Shown here: piece by piece, positions 16,178 through 24,356 of the stretch
Numbering within the stretch: the first letter of the stretch is position 1
Layout of the letters: the number at the start of each line of letters is the position of its first letter
Assembly (NCBI GenBank): GCA_012728375.1
Contig: JAAYFF010000013.1
Coordinates: 1-33,719, forward strand
Direction of reading: 5' to 3'
Source of the DNA: Bacillota bacterium
Lineage (GTDB): Bacteria > Bacillota > Dethiobacteria > DTU022 > UBA8154
DNA length: 33,719 nt
Translations under genes and position numbers: made by a program
The notes under the pieces: model-generated
Databases searched by the model: none
Seen by the model: only the letters and a program-made list of their open reading frames with translations
What the model was told of the DNA's origin: nothing

Positions 16178-16198
16178 TGTGGAAAACTTTGTGGATAA
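16178..16198 (-). promoter_or_regulatory. Pair of DnaA-box-like sites
   Basis: TGTGGAAAA (16178-16186) and TGTGGATAA (16190-16198) are reverse complements of TTTTCCACA and TTATCCACA, the Firmicutes DnaA-box forms, in the same orientation and 12 bp apart. They lie in the 290-bp gap between murC and tsaD. No dnaA, dnaN or rpmH is nearby, so this is not obviously oriC. The rest of this gap is AT-rich with no gene. Confidence 0.4.
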
Positions 16199-16294
16199 TG
16201 TGAATTGCTTGTGTAAAAAAACTTATCCTATTATTCTATTCCCGAATTAAAGGGATTATTCCCCAAAGTTTATTTACATAAATCTTAGTTTTTC

Positions 16295-17329
16295 TTAACA
16301 ATTTCTTCGGCTTTCCAAATTTAAAGATGGTTCAGCATTTAAATCATAGGAAGCGGTAAATCCTCTTCTCAGCCGGTAGTACCCTGCAGCCGCGATCATA
16401 GCCCCATTATCTGTGCATAGCTCTACGGGAGGAACTATCACTTCCATTTTCTCCGGCTCCAAGCGCTGACGAAGCCTTCTGCGGAGTTCGCTGTTTGCCG
16501 CAACGCCGCCGGCCAGTAAAAAGTTCTTAACATTTTTCTGCCTGGCAGCCAGAAGACATTTTTCGACAAGAACATCCACCACAGAAGCCTGAAAAGCCGC
16601 GCAAATATTGTGTAAATCAACATTTTTCCCCTTTTCCATTTCCCGGCGGATACAGTTCAAAACAGCCGTTTTTACTCCGCTAAAACTAAAATCTAGCTTT
16701 CCCTCTTCCCCCATAAGGGCACGGGGAAAAGAAAAAGATGAAGGATCGCCCCTAACAGCCAGTCTGTCGATTACCGGCCCTCCCGGGAAACCCAGTTCCA
16801 GAGCCCGGGCAATTTTATCAAATACTTCCCCGGCCGCATCATCGCGCGTCCTTCCTAAAACCTCAATCTCGCCATGACCCTCCAGGTAAAGGATATTGGT
16901 ATGCCCCCCTGATACAACCAGGCAGAGAAGGGGGAAAGAAATTGTTGCCCCCGTTAGAAAATTGGCATAAAGATGCCCTTCGACATGGTTGACACCCACC
17001 AGCGGCAGGTCCAGGGAGAAAGCAAGGGCTTTGGCCGCCGAAACACCGACCAAAAGCGAGCCCACAAGCCCCGGGCCATATGAGACGGCAATTCCATCCA
17101 GGTCTGAAAAGCGTACCCCTGCCTTGGCCATCGCTTCATCAATTATCGGATTAATTATTTCCAAGTGGCGCCGGGAAGCAATTTCAGGGACAATCCCGCC
17201 AAAACGTTGATGAAGATTGTCCTGGGAGGAAATAATATTGCTCAGGACAGTACGTCCGTTTAAAACTACAGCAGCAGATGTGTCGTCGCAACTCGTTTCT
17301 ATGCCAAGAATTAAAGAACGGTTTGCCAC
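16295..17329 (-). CDS. tsaD: tRNA N6-threonylcarbamoyladenosine transferase subunit TsaD
   Basis: Catalytic subunit that transfers threonylcarbamoyl to A37 of ANN-decoding tRNAs, acting with TsaB and TsaE; 344 residues, normal size. Visible: ASKHA fold start LGIETSCDDTSAAVV, metal-binding HVEGH (His115, His119), SGGHTNILYLEGHGE, LGFPGGPVIDRLA, FSFSGVKTAVLN and the C-terminal LLAGGVAANSELRRRL and CTDNGAMIAAAG. The start is GTG at 17329, with a GGGGTGA SD 6 nt away. It lies 4 nt downstream of rimI, so it is the last gene of the tsaE-tsaB-rimI-tsaD operon. Confidence 0.97.
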   Translation of the reverse strand: MANRSLILGIETSCDDTSAAVVLNGRTVLSNIISSQDNLHQRFGGIVPEIASRRHLEIINPIIDEAMAKAGVRFSDLDGIAVSYGPGLVGSLLVGVSAAKALAFSLDLPLVGVNHVEGHLYANFLTGATISFPLLCLVVSGGHTNILYLEGHGEIEVLGRTRDDAAGEVFDKIARALELGFPGGPVIDRLAVRGDPSSFSFPRALMGEEGKLDFSFSGVKTAVLNCIRREMEKGKNVDLHNICAAFQASVVDVLVEKCLLAARQKNVKNFLLAGGVAANSELRRRLRQRLEPEKMEVIVPPVELCTDNGAMIAAAGYYRLRRGFTASYDLNAEPSLNLESRRNC

Positions 17330-17333
17330 GCAA

Positions 17334-17798
17334 TCACCCCTTTACTTTTTCCAGAAACCATGCCATAATCAGGGCATCCTCATCAAAGTAATACCTTTTT
17401 CTTTTCCCGATAACTTTAAACCCAAACCGCTCGTAAATCCTCCTGGCTTGCAGATTGGAGTCCCTTACCTCCAGAAATACTTTACAGGCACCTTCTAACT
17501 GTGCTTTCTTGAGAAGGTGCGCCAGCAAAAGGCTTCCCACCCCTTTATGCCTGCAGAGAGGTTTAACGGCAATGGTGGTAATATGCCCCTCATCAAAGAG
17601 GATCCAAATGCCTGCATAGCCTATAATAAAACCGTCAGCATCTTTCGCTGTAATATAATAAGCAAATCGGTTTGTTAAAAGCTCTTCCTGAAACGAATTT
17701 CTGGACCAGGGGTACAAAAAAGAATCCCGCTCGATTTGCATAACCCCATCTAGATCTTCCAGGACCATAGGAGCTATGGTAAGTTTTTCCTGGCTCAA
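17334..17798 (-). CDS. rimI: Ribosomal protein S18-alanine N-acetyltransferase family (RimI)
   Basis: A 154-residue GNAT acetyltransferase. In this conserved gene neighbourhood RimI acetylates protein N-termini, classically S18. The acetyl-CoA site is seen in ITTIAVKPLCRHKGVGSLLL, and the C-terminal NLQARRIYERFGFKVIG loop is typical of RimI. The start codon appears to be TTG at 17798: the SD (GGGAGGT) lies inside the end of tsaB with 7-nt spacing, leaving 5 nt between the tsaB stop and this start. Other GNAT substrates are possible; the operon context favours RimI. Confidence 0.92.
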   Translation of the reverse strand: MSQEKLTIAPMVLEDLDGVMQIERDSFLYPWSRNSFQEELLTNRFAYYITAKDADGFIIGYAGIWILFDEGHITTIAVKPLCRHKGVGSLLLAHLLKKAQLEGACKVFLEVRDSNLQARRIYERFGFKVIGKRKRYYFDEDALIMAWFLEKVKG

Positions 17799-17803
17799 GG
17801 CTT

Positions 17804-18508
17804 TTACCTCCCACCTTTTTCCAGCAAGCGCCTTTCTGCCTCGGGGAGACGTATATAATACGGTTTTAGCGCATAGACCGGAACCGGACCGTCCTTTTCC
17901 CAGCTCTTCAGCCCTTTCTGGAGTACCAGAGCAGCGCGGTTTAAGCGAGAGGAAAAAGGCATCTCCATATATCTATTACCCAGAGCTTTAAGGAGTTTTT
18001 TGCGAAATGTTTCCAGAGCATCGCCGGTAAAAATCACATTTTCCTCAAAGCCTTTAACCCTGGCGATTAACTCATCCAGAGTCAGGGCAGCCGGTGGTTC
18101 CAGCGCAACCGGGCCTTCGGCCCCACCCCGGTAGAAACAGGTGTACACCTGCTCTCTCCTGGCATCCAGGAAGGGACAGATCAGCCCCGGGAAAAAGCTG
18201 CATCCTTCCGCCAGGGCATCCAGCGTCATAACCCCTACAACGGGAATGTTCAGTCCCAGGGCAAGCCCCTGGACAGTTGCCATCCCAATGCGAATACCCG
18301 TGAAAGAGCCGGGGCCAATAGCCACAGCAAGCCCTTCCAGCTGTTTCTTATCCACACCCGCGTCCCGAAGAAGATTTTTCACAGCAGGCATCAAGCGCTG
18401 TGAATGAGTCTTTTTTGTATTTAAGGTGATTTCCGCCCAGAGCTTATCCTTCTCGCCCAAGGCAACGCTGCAGACATTTGTCGTTGTATCAATTGCCAGC
18501 AGAAGCAT
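17804..18508 (-). CDS. tsaB: t6A biosynthesis subunit TsaB
   Basis: A 234-residue inactive TsaD paralogue that forms the scaffold of the bacterial t6A complex. The start LLAIDTTTNVCSVAL and the segment KKTHSQRLMPAVKNLL followed by AVAIGPGSFTGIRIGMATVQ are typical. No metal-binding HxxxH is present, as expected. It overlaps tsaE by 20 nt and is followed by rimI, so translation is coupled. It starts with ATG at 18508. Confidence 0.95.
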   Translation of the reverse strand: MLLLAIDTTTNVCSVALGEKDKLWAEITLNTKKTHSQRLMPAVKNLLRDAGVDKKQLEGLAVAIGPGSFTGIRIGMATVQGLALGLNIPVVGVMTLDALAEGCSFFPGLICPFLDARREQVYTCFYRGGAEGPVALEPPAALTLDELIARVKGFEENVIFTGDALETFRKKLLKALGNRYMEMPFSSRLNRAALVLQKGLKSWEKDGPVPVYALKPYYIRLPEAERRLLEKGGR

Positions 18509-18968
18509 ATTCTTTTATTTCCTCCAGAACAGAATGATCGAGCTTTCCTATAGGTTTAAAAAACAGGTAGCGGACATCCCAATCTTTATCGCTTTTTTTA
18601 ATCTCTATTTCCAGCCTATCCGCCGGTAAAACGGAAGGAAATTTATCCGCCCATTCGATAAGGGTAATTCCGTCTCCATAGAAATATTCTTCAAGTCCCA
18701 GCTCAAAAAGATCGTCCTCTTCTTCGAGGCGGTAAAAATCAAAATGGTAAAGCTCCACTCGGCCGTGATAGAGATTCATAAGCACATAGGAAGGGCTGTT
18801 TACCGTCCCCGACACCCCTGCTCCCTGGGCAACACCCTGGGTAAAAACCGTTTTACCCGCTCCAAGGTCCCCTTGCAGAGCAATAATCATTCCCGGAAAA
18901 GCCCTCCTTCCCAAAATGCGACCGAGGGTCCTTGTTTCTTCCTCATTTTTGCTCTTAATAACCAGCAA
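18489..18968 (-). CDS. tsaE: t6A biosynthesis ATPase TsaE
   Basis: A 159-residue P-loop ATPase that drives turnover of the TsaB-TsaD complex. Walker A is GDLGAGKT, followed by VFTQGVAQGAG and NSPSYVLMNLYHGR. Later come YHFDFYRLEE, ELGLEEYF and the Walker-B-like ITLIEWADKF, all standard TsaE. The start codon is TTG at 18968, about 8 nt after a GAGGTG SD. It is the first gene of the operon and ends overlapping tsaB by 20 nt. Its leader contains repeat copy B. Confidence 0.94.
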   Translation of the reverse strand: MLVIKSKNEEETRTLGRILGRRAFPGMIIALQGDLGAGKTVFTQGVAQGAGVSGTVNSPSYVLMNLYHGRVELYHFDFYRLEEEDDLFELGLEEYFYGDGITLIEWADKFPSVLPADRLEIEIKKSDKDWDVRYLFFKPIGKLDHSVLEEIKEYASAGN

Positions 18969-19002
18969 AAAAATAGCACCTCATTTAATTACAATATTTT
19001 TT

Positions 19003-19063
19003 GTAACTGCTCAGTCTAAGAGATAATCTGGCTTCACTTATACATTAACCTCTGAGCAGTTAC
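19003..19063 (-). repeat. Palindromic repeat element, copy B
   Basis: A 61-bp element bounded by a perfect 12-bp inverted repeat (gtaactgctcag at 19003-19014, ctgagcagttac at 19052-19063). No ORF lies inside and no clear target duplication was seen. It lies in the tsaE leader between the predicted promoter and the start. Related copies occur at 11358-11392 (23-bp identity) and 14525-14552. Confidence 0.75.
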
Positions 19064-19073
19064 ATTTTGTTTC

Positions 19074-19103
19074 ATTATATCTTTTTTTTAACAAGGCCTG
19101 CAA
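19074..19103 (-). promoter_or_regulatory. Predicted promoter of the tsaE operon
   Basis: On the minus strand: TTGCAG (complement of 19098-19103), an 18-nt spacer, and a perfect TATAAT (complement of 19074-19079). The transcript would carry repeat copy B in its leader. Confidence 0.5.
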
Positions 19104-19205
19104 TACAATATTTTGCTATTTTATGATAATCTATATGTATGAAGCGCACGAAAAGAGCATACTAAAAGAGGAATACCCCGAAATAACAGGAGGCTGAACA
19201 AATTA

Positions 19206-20111
19206 ATGAAGGCAAAAAACATCAGGGGTTTTCCGGTAGTTAGCCTGGAGGACGGCTCAATGATCGGAAAAGTTCAGGAATTACTGGCAGACCCTGAAGA
19301 AAAGAGAGTCGAAGCGCTGCTTGTTGCTGAAAAGGTTTTTTTAAAAGGCCGTACACAGTTTATTTTATATAACCGGGTTAAAAATATCGGTAAAGACGTT
19401 ATTACGGTTGAAGCCGAAAAACAACCGCTCACGGCTGATCTTTTTACTCACCTGGAAAATTTAAAAAAATATTCCTTCCTAGGCAATAACGTAATTAGCC
19501 AGGACGGCGACTATCTCGCGCGTGTCAAAGATTATACCTTTAATGCCCGGACCGGACAAATTGAAAGCCTGCTCCTTCATGATTTAAGAGAAGAAGTTAA
19601 GGGGGAAATAGCTCTCCGTATGGAGGGTGTTCTAAAACTCGGACGGGATTATGTCATCGCGCGCCCGGATTACGCAGAATATTTCAGTGAGACAGATGAA
19701 GACGAAGGGCTTTTGCAGGAGGAAAGTGCTCCAAGCCCGCCGGAAAGCGAGCAGAATGATTTTCAACGGGAAGGGGACAGGGCAGAAGGAAGCTTTAAAG
19801 ATATTTTTAGTAAATTGAAGGATTTATGGGATAACCTGGAGGGGGAAGTTGCACGGGAGGGGAAGGAGCTGGCCAGGGAGACACGGGAAAAAATGAAGAA
19901 GTATGTCCTGGGGAAAAAAGCCAACTATACTGTCCGCGACAGCCAGGGGTATCCCCTGATAAGTGCAGGTGAAACCATAGATCGTAATACCGTTCACCTG
20001 GCAGAGACTCATGAAAAATTAGGGGCGCTGTTTCTTTCCGCTATTTCGCAGGAAGTAGAGGAAAGTGTGGGAATAATTGGAGAAAAAATTAACAGTTTTT
20101 TCCGGAGCTAA
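19206..20111 (+). CDS. Double PRC-barrel domain protein
   Basis: A 301-residue soluble protein with two N-terminal PRC-barrel-like repeats: residues 1-80 (IRGFPVVSLEDGSMIGKVQELLADPEEKR split by a short loop) and about 88-165 (GNNVISQDGDYLARVKDYTF). An acidic linker (EDEGLLQEESAPSPPESEQ) follows, then a helical, charged segment (KLKDLWDNLEGEVAREGKEL). The tail, NYTVRDSQGYPLISAGETI, resembles a short barrel-like repeat seen in similar Clostridia proteins. PRC barrels serve as protein- or RNA-contact modules (RimM, H subunit of reaction centres); the specific role here is unknown. The SD AGGAGG is 12 nt from ATG, rather long. The gene converges with hisC, with only 4 bp between the stops and no terminator seen. 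Confidence 0.82.
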   Translation: MKAKNIRGFPVVSLEDGSMIGKVQELLADPEEKRVEALLVAEKVFLKGRTQFILYNRVKNIGKDVITVEAEKQPLTADLFTHLENLKKYSFLGNNVISQDGDYLARVKDYTFNARTGQIESLLLHDLREEVKGEIALRMEGVLKLGRDYVIARPDYAEYFSETDEDEGLLQEESAPSPPESEQNDFQREGDRAEGSFKDIFSKLKDLWDNLEGEVAREGKELARETREKMKKYVLGKKANYTVRDSQGYPLISAGETIDRNTVHLAETHEKLGALFLSAISQEVEESVGIIGEKINSFFRS

Positions 20112-20115
20112 CCTT

Positions 20116-21228
20116 CTACTTTTTTTTCGAGGATAATTCCTTCAAGCTTTCTTCCAAGGCCTGAAAAAAACGCCTGTTTTGTTCTTCAGTGCCGAAAGAG
20201 ATGCGCAGAAACTGCGGATAACCGAAGATATCCCCGGGCCTGACAATAATACCCTTCCGGAGCAGGGACTGATAAAGCTCTCGGGAGTTTACTTTAACAT
20301 CCACAAAAATAAAATTGCTCTGAGTCGGCACATAGTTAAGATCCAGACGTTCAAATTCCCTGTAAAAGTATTCCTTTGCCCGCCGGTTCAGCTCACGGCC
20401 GGCCAAAAGATGCTGTTTATCCTTCAGCGCTGCACGAGCGGCAACCTGCGCTACCGCATTGACATTAAAAGGCTCCCGCACGGTGTTTAAGTCTTCAATT
20501 ATCTCCCTAGGGGCAAGGCCGTAGCCGATACGCAGACCGGCCAGGCCGTATATTTTGGAAAAAGTGCGCAGAATAAGAACGTTGCGCCCTTCATCCAACA
20601 AAGCCAGGCTGGAGGGGTAATCAGGATCTGTAACGTATTCATTGTAAGCTTCATCGATAACGACGAGAATTTCCGGCGGCAAACTATTTAAAAAGGACTC
20701 CAGCTGGCTGTGGGTGACAATCGTACCGGTAGGGTTATTGGGGTTGCAGATAAAGATAACCTTTGTCCGGTCAGTAACAGCAGCAGCCATGGCTTCGAGA
20801 TCGAAAGAAAAATTCTTTGTGGGAATATGCCTGGGAACTGCATCCATAAGCAAGGCTGAAAATTCGTAACATGAAAAAGAAGGATGGGCCATGATGATTT
20901 CATCGCCCGGATTTAAGTAAGCAGCTCCCACAAGGGTAATAAGCTCGTCTGCACCGTTGCCGAAAATAATATTTTCTTCTTGCAGGCCCAGATATGCTGC
21001 CAAATCTTTTTTTAGAAGATAAGCGTTCCCGTCAGGATAGAAGTTGATCCCCGATAAAAACCTTTGAACAGCTTCCAGAGCCATTGGCGAAGGGCCCAGG
21101 GGGTTTTCATTGGAAGCCATTTTAATAACGTTTTTTAAACCAAGCTCTCTTTCCAGCTCTTCAACAGGTTTTCCCGGTTCATAAGGAGTAATTTTTTGTA
21201 GACAGGAGCGTCGCGGCAACTTTTTCAT
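20116..21228 (-). CDS. hisC: Histidinol-phosphate aminotransferase family enzyme
   Basis: A PLP-dependent fold-type I aminotransferase (370 residues) converting imidazole-acetol phosphate and glutamate to histidinol phosphate. Motifs: ASNENPLGPSP (38-48), FGNGADELI (89-97), ICNPNNPTGT (160-169), VIDEAYNEYV and the PLP-lysine region RTFSKIYGLAGLRIGYG (Lys225). The start at 21228 is chosen for its SD (GAAGGTGAT, about 7 nt); an ATG ten codons upstream has no SD. No other his genes are near, so the enzyme might also serve aromatic amino-acid transamination, as some HisC do. Confidence 0.93.
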   Translation of the reverse strand: MKKLPRRSCLQKITPYEPGKPVEELERELGLKNVIKMASNENPLGPSPMALEAVQRFLSGINFYPDGNAYLLKKDLAAYLGLQEENIIFGNGADELITLVGAAYLNPGDEIIMAHPSFSCYEFSALLMDAVPRHIPTKNFSFDLEAMAAAVTDRTKVIFICNPNNPTGTIVTHSQLESFLNSLPPEILVVIDEAYNEYVTDPDYPSSLALLDEGRNVLILRTFSKIYGLAGLRIGYGLAPREIIEDLNTVREPFNVNAVAQVAARAALKDKQHLLAGRELNRRAKEYFYREFERLDLNYVPTQSNFIFVDVKVNSRELYQSLLRKGIIVRPGDIFGYPQFLRISFGTEEQNRRFFQALEESLKELSSKKK

Positions 21229-21283
21229 CCTTTTATCACCTTCGAAAAAAACTGACAAACAGTTATACAGTTATGTTATAAAG

Positions 21284-21820
21284 TTATAATGAAAGAAAGT
21301 GCGCGGCCAACAAGATACCGGTAATTGTTTTTCCGTCTTCAACGGTTCCATCCGTAACCATTTTCAGAGCCTCGGCCAGGGGAATACGCTCCACTTCCAA
21401 AAACTCTCCTTCATCATTTTCCAAGCGGTGCCTGACAAGGTTCCGGGCAAGGTAAAGATAAATCTTTTCACTGGAAAAACCGGGTGAAGAATAAAGAAAG
21501 GCCATCTGCCTCAATTCTCCGGGTGCAAAACCAATCTCCTCAGCTAATTCACGCTTCGCACAATCTGCGGGGTCTTCCCCGGGCTCCAACCTCCCGGCAG
21601 GAATTTCCAGCAAAATCTTGTCCAGGGGCTTGCGGTATTGCCGAACAAAATAAACCCCGTTATCGTCATCCACGGGAACAATCGCAACAGCCCCGCCATG
21701 TTCCACAATTTCGCGCATACTTTCCCTTCCGTCGGGTAGTCGAACCTTCTCGATAAGAACGCGAATAACTTTACCCTTGTAAATTTCCCGGCTCTCGATC
21801 GTTTCTTCCCGCAAATTCAT
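21284..21820 (-). CDS. Nudix hydrolase, ADP-ribose pyrophosphatase type
   Basis: A 178-residue Nudix protein, likely hydrolysing ADP-ribose to AMP and ribose 5-phosphate. The Nudix box is intact: GRLEPGEDPADCAKRELAEE followed by IGFAPGEL. It is preceded by the family's VRLPDGRESMREIVEHGGAV and YRKPLDKILLEIPAG. The start at 21820 has an SD (GAGAGG, about 8 nt). The same reading frame continues upstream into 99 extra codons that are clearly UbiX C-terminal sequence (see 21905-22195), so gene callers may report a 277-residue fusion; I think that is a relic and not a real fusion. It lies 55 bp upstream of hisC on the same strand. Confidence 0.92.
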   Translation of the reverse strand: MNLREETIESREIYKGKVIRVLIEKVRLPDGRESMREIVEHGGAVAIVPVDDDNGVYFVRQYRKPLDKILLEIPAGRLEPGEDPADCAKRELAEEIGFAPGELRQMAFLYSSPGFSSEKIYLYLARNLVRHRLENDEGEFLEVERIPLAEALKMVTDGTVEDGKTITGILLAAHFLSL

Positions 21821-21904
21821 CCATAAAACCTCTCTATTTTTAACGATATTTGTTATTTCGAGATCAATGATCTTTTTTCCTTCTTTTGCTCCTCCAAAGA
21901 TTTT

Positions 21905-22195
21905 GCCCTCCCAGCGCTGGAAAAGATTGTGCTTCAGGCCAAATTGATCAAGCGCCTTGCCCACCGACTGGTTAATAATATTATCAACTGTTTTAGGTAA
22001 ATTATAATAAGCCGGCACAGGAGGCAGCAAAATTCCGCCCATTTCGGCAGCTGCAGTTGCTCTCCAACTCAATGGTTCTTTTTCCCGCCCCCGATATAGC
22101 CAGGTGAGTTTCCACAATTAAGCCTGAATAACGTTTTTAAGATTGTATTTCAAAAATTGCTCCCGTTGCCCCGAAATTCCTACAATTAGTCTCAC
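21905..22195 (-). pseudogene. ubiX: ubiX (flavin prenyltransferase) remnant
   Basis: UbiX makes prenylated FMN, the cofactor of UbiD decarboxylases. The remnant starts with a good SD (AGGAGG) and GTG 22195, reading RLIVGISG. One G is then missing from a G-run (restoring it gives ISGATGAIFEI), and a stop follows in the restored frame. Next comes VETHLAISGAGKRTIELES. After a jump of roughly 90 residues and a further frame change, the C-terminus appears: RATAAAEMGGILLPPVPAYY, NLPKTVDNIINQSVGKALD, QRWEG. The flavin- and phosphate-binding middle is gone, so it cannot work. About 290 bp remain of a gene of about 570-600 bp. It lies downstream of the TRAP permease, as expected for a former ubiD-ubiX gene set. 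Confidence 0.85.
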
Positions 22196-22299
22196 CGTTA
22201 CTGCCTCCTATGCATAACAAATATAATGCATTTAATGAATTTATTACAATTGGTGCCCGGCAACAATGCCCGGCATTGCAATTATCTTTTTTGTTTTCG

Positions 22300-24273
22300 C
22301 TACTTCACATTCGGTATCTTTTTAACATTTTCCAGGCGTTTACCGGCAGTCAGGTAATCAGCAATTACTAAAACTGCAAAAGCGGCAACTGCTACAAAAG
22401 ATACTCCCGGAGGAAGCGGCAGGAACAAGCATGCCGAAATTATGCCGAATAAAATTCTGACAAGCATGCCTTTTCGTTTTTTCAAGAAGCCTTCAAGCGC
22501 AATACTGACCGCAAACACGGCAATAACTGCAAAAAACAATTCCCTGATAATCTCCAGTGCTGTCCCCTGCAGCGCCACCGCGGGATTAAAAATAAAGATA
22601 AAGGGAACGATGAAGGCGGGAATTGCCAACTTCATACCTTGAATAGCTGTTTGCATAAGATCTGCGCCGGCTATGGATGCTGCCGCATAAGCAGCCAGAC
22701 AAACCGGCGGAGTGATAAAAGAGAAACAACCGAAATAAAAAATAAATAAATGGGCAATTAAGGGGGCTACCCCCATGTCAATTAAAGCGGGAGCCACAAG
22801 AAGCGCCAAAAGCAAATATGCTGCTGTGGCAGGCATCCCCATTCCCAGTATTATGCTGGCTATTGCCGTCATAACCGTTAAAAGCAAGAGGTTATGTCCG
22901 GCCAGCTCTGTGAGCACCCTGGAAAGGGTAAGGCCGAGGCCGCTGTATGTTATGACACCGATGACAAGCCCTGCCGCGCCGCAGATGATTGACACTTCCA
23001 GCATGCTCCGGCTGGTGTTCTCAAAAAAGGTGACAAAGCCTTTTAGCTTAGCCCGGATATCTTTTTTTATCAGGCCGATTATCAGCAATGAAACCAGCGA
23101 AAATAGAGCGGCACTTTCCGGGTTTAAATGGAGAAAGAAGATAACGTAGATAAGGACTACGATGGGAATTAAGAAAAACCAGCCTTCTTTCAATACTTTA
23201 GTTAAGGAAGGGACTTGCTCGGGGGGCATTCCTTTAAGCCCGTCTTTCGAGGCCCTGAGGTCAACCTGCATAAAAAGGCTGAGATAATATAATGCTGCAG
23301 GAACGATGGCGATATATAACACTTCCGCATAAGGTACGCCAAGAAATTCTGAAATAATAAAGGCAGCCGCGCCCATAATCGGTGGGGTTATGACTCCACC
23401 CGTCGATGCTACCGCGGACACTGCTCCCGCAAAGTAAGGCTTGTACCCAATATCCTTCATCATGGGAATAGTAAGCGTACCTGTTGCAGCCACGTTGGCC
23501 ACAGCGCTGCCGGATAACATACCAAAAAAAGCACTGGCCAGAATGCCTGCTTTGGCAGGACCTCCCCGGTAGCGCCCCATTGCTGATTCAGCCAGGCCGA
23601 ACAAAAATTTTGCCCCGCCTGTCCCAAACATAATCTGGGCAAAAAGGATAAAACCAAACACAATGATCGCGGCAGTACGCAGAGCTACACCATAAATGGA
23701 ATCTGCGCCCAGAAACAACTGTGTAACCATTCTTCCCCAGGAAATTTTTTGAATTTCCAGTATTCCCGATAATAAATAACCAAATTTAAAATAAACTATA
23801 AAAAATAACACTACAGCAACCAAAATCCAGCCGCTGGTCCTTCTTGTCCCTTCAATGATCAGGAAGATGACGATAATGCCCATTAAGACTCTAAACGGCG
23901 TTATTAGTCCAATCGTGCTTATCAGGTTCGGGTAACAGATAAATATATAGAAACCGGAAAAAAGGCTTAACAATGAAAAAATAAGGTCGTACCAAGGAAG
24001 ACTGCTGCGGGAAGATTTAGCAAATGGCGGCAATATGACAAACATCAACGCCAAGAGCAGCCCTAAAAATAGTCCTAAAAATTGCTGGTTAAAAAACGAC
24101 ACTCCAAAATAAAGGGGTATATTTAAGATAAAAACTATCCCGATAATGGGTATCAAAATGCCGAGAACTTTTTGATATTGGCGGGCTGGACCTTTTAAGG
24201 CGCGATAGCGCTGTTTTTCTTCTTTTTCTTCCGACAACAGTTCTTCTCTTTTTTCTGCCGATATTTGTGCCAT
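22300..24273 (-). CDS. TRAP transporter fused permease (DctQM type, TAXI-linked)
   Basis: A 657-residue polytopic membrane protein. It combines an N-terminal DctQ-like small-permease part (about residues 35-200) with a large DctM domain (about 180-560). The DctM part has many membrane segments, a typical stretch (SAFFGMLSGSAVANVAATGT then LTIPMMKDIGYKPYFAGAVS) and a second half-repeat ILGMGMPATAAYLLLALLVAPALI. The C-terminus has extra segments and a Lys-rich tail. It is expected to use a sodium or proton gradient to import an organic acid delivered by the TAXI protein. The SD is GGGAGGG just before ATG. It lies 83 bp after the TAXI gene, separated by a hairpin. The substrate cannot be read from sequence. 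Confidence 0.94.
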   Translation of the reverse strand: MAQISAEKREELLSEEKEEKQRYRALKGPARQYQKVLGILIPIIGIVFILNIPLYFGVSFFNQQFLGLFLGLLLALMFVILPPFAKSSRSSLPWYDLIFSLLSLFSGFYIFICYPNLISTIGLITPFRVLMGIIVIFLIIEGTRRTSGWILVAVVLFFIVYFKFGYLLSGILEIQKISWGRMVTQLFLGADSIYGVALRTAAIIVFGFILFAQIMFGTGGAKFLFGLAESAMGRYRGGPAKAGILASAFFGMLSGSAVANVAATGTLTIPMMKDIGYKPYFAGAVSAVASTGGVITPPIMGAAAFIISEFLGVPYAEVLYIAIVPAALYYLSLFMQVDLRASKDGLKGMPPEQVPSLTKVLKEGWFFLIPIVVLIYVIFFLHLNPESAALFSLVSLLIIGLIKKDIRAKLKGFVTFFENTSRSMLEVSIICGAAGLVIGVITYSGLGLTLSRVLTELAGHNLLLLTVMTAIASIILGMGMPATAAYLLLALLVAPALIDMGVAPLIAHLFIFYFGCFSFITPPVCLAAYAAASIAGADLMQTAIQGMKLAIPAFIVPFIFIFNPAVALQGTALEIIRELFFAVIAVFAVSIALEGFLKKRKGMLVRILFGIISACLFLPLPPGVSFVAVAAFAVLVIADYLTAGKRLENVKKIPNVK

Positions 24274-24301
24274 TATTATCCCTCCCTATCAAAATGTAGA
24301 A

Positions 24302-24345
24302 GAGGAGGCAGGGCTTACTTTACCGCAAACTTCCCCTGCCTCCTC
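24302..24345 (-). promoter_or_regulatory. Intergenic hairpin between solute-binding and permease genes
   Basis: Perfect 12-bp arms gaggaggcaggg (24302-24313) and ccctgcctcctc (24334-24345), with no U-tract following. It is probably an mRNA-stabilising or partial-attenuation hairpin that lets the binding protein be made in excess of the permease. Confidence 0.65.
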
Positions 24346-24356
24346 CGGATATTTCT

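Noticed and set aside
22200-22299. Repeated tgcccggca units downstream of the TRAP gene as a terminator
   Set aside because: The pairing is imperfect and no U-tract follows on the minus strand.
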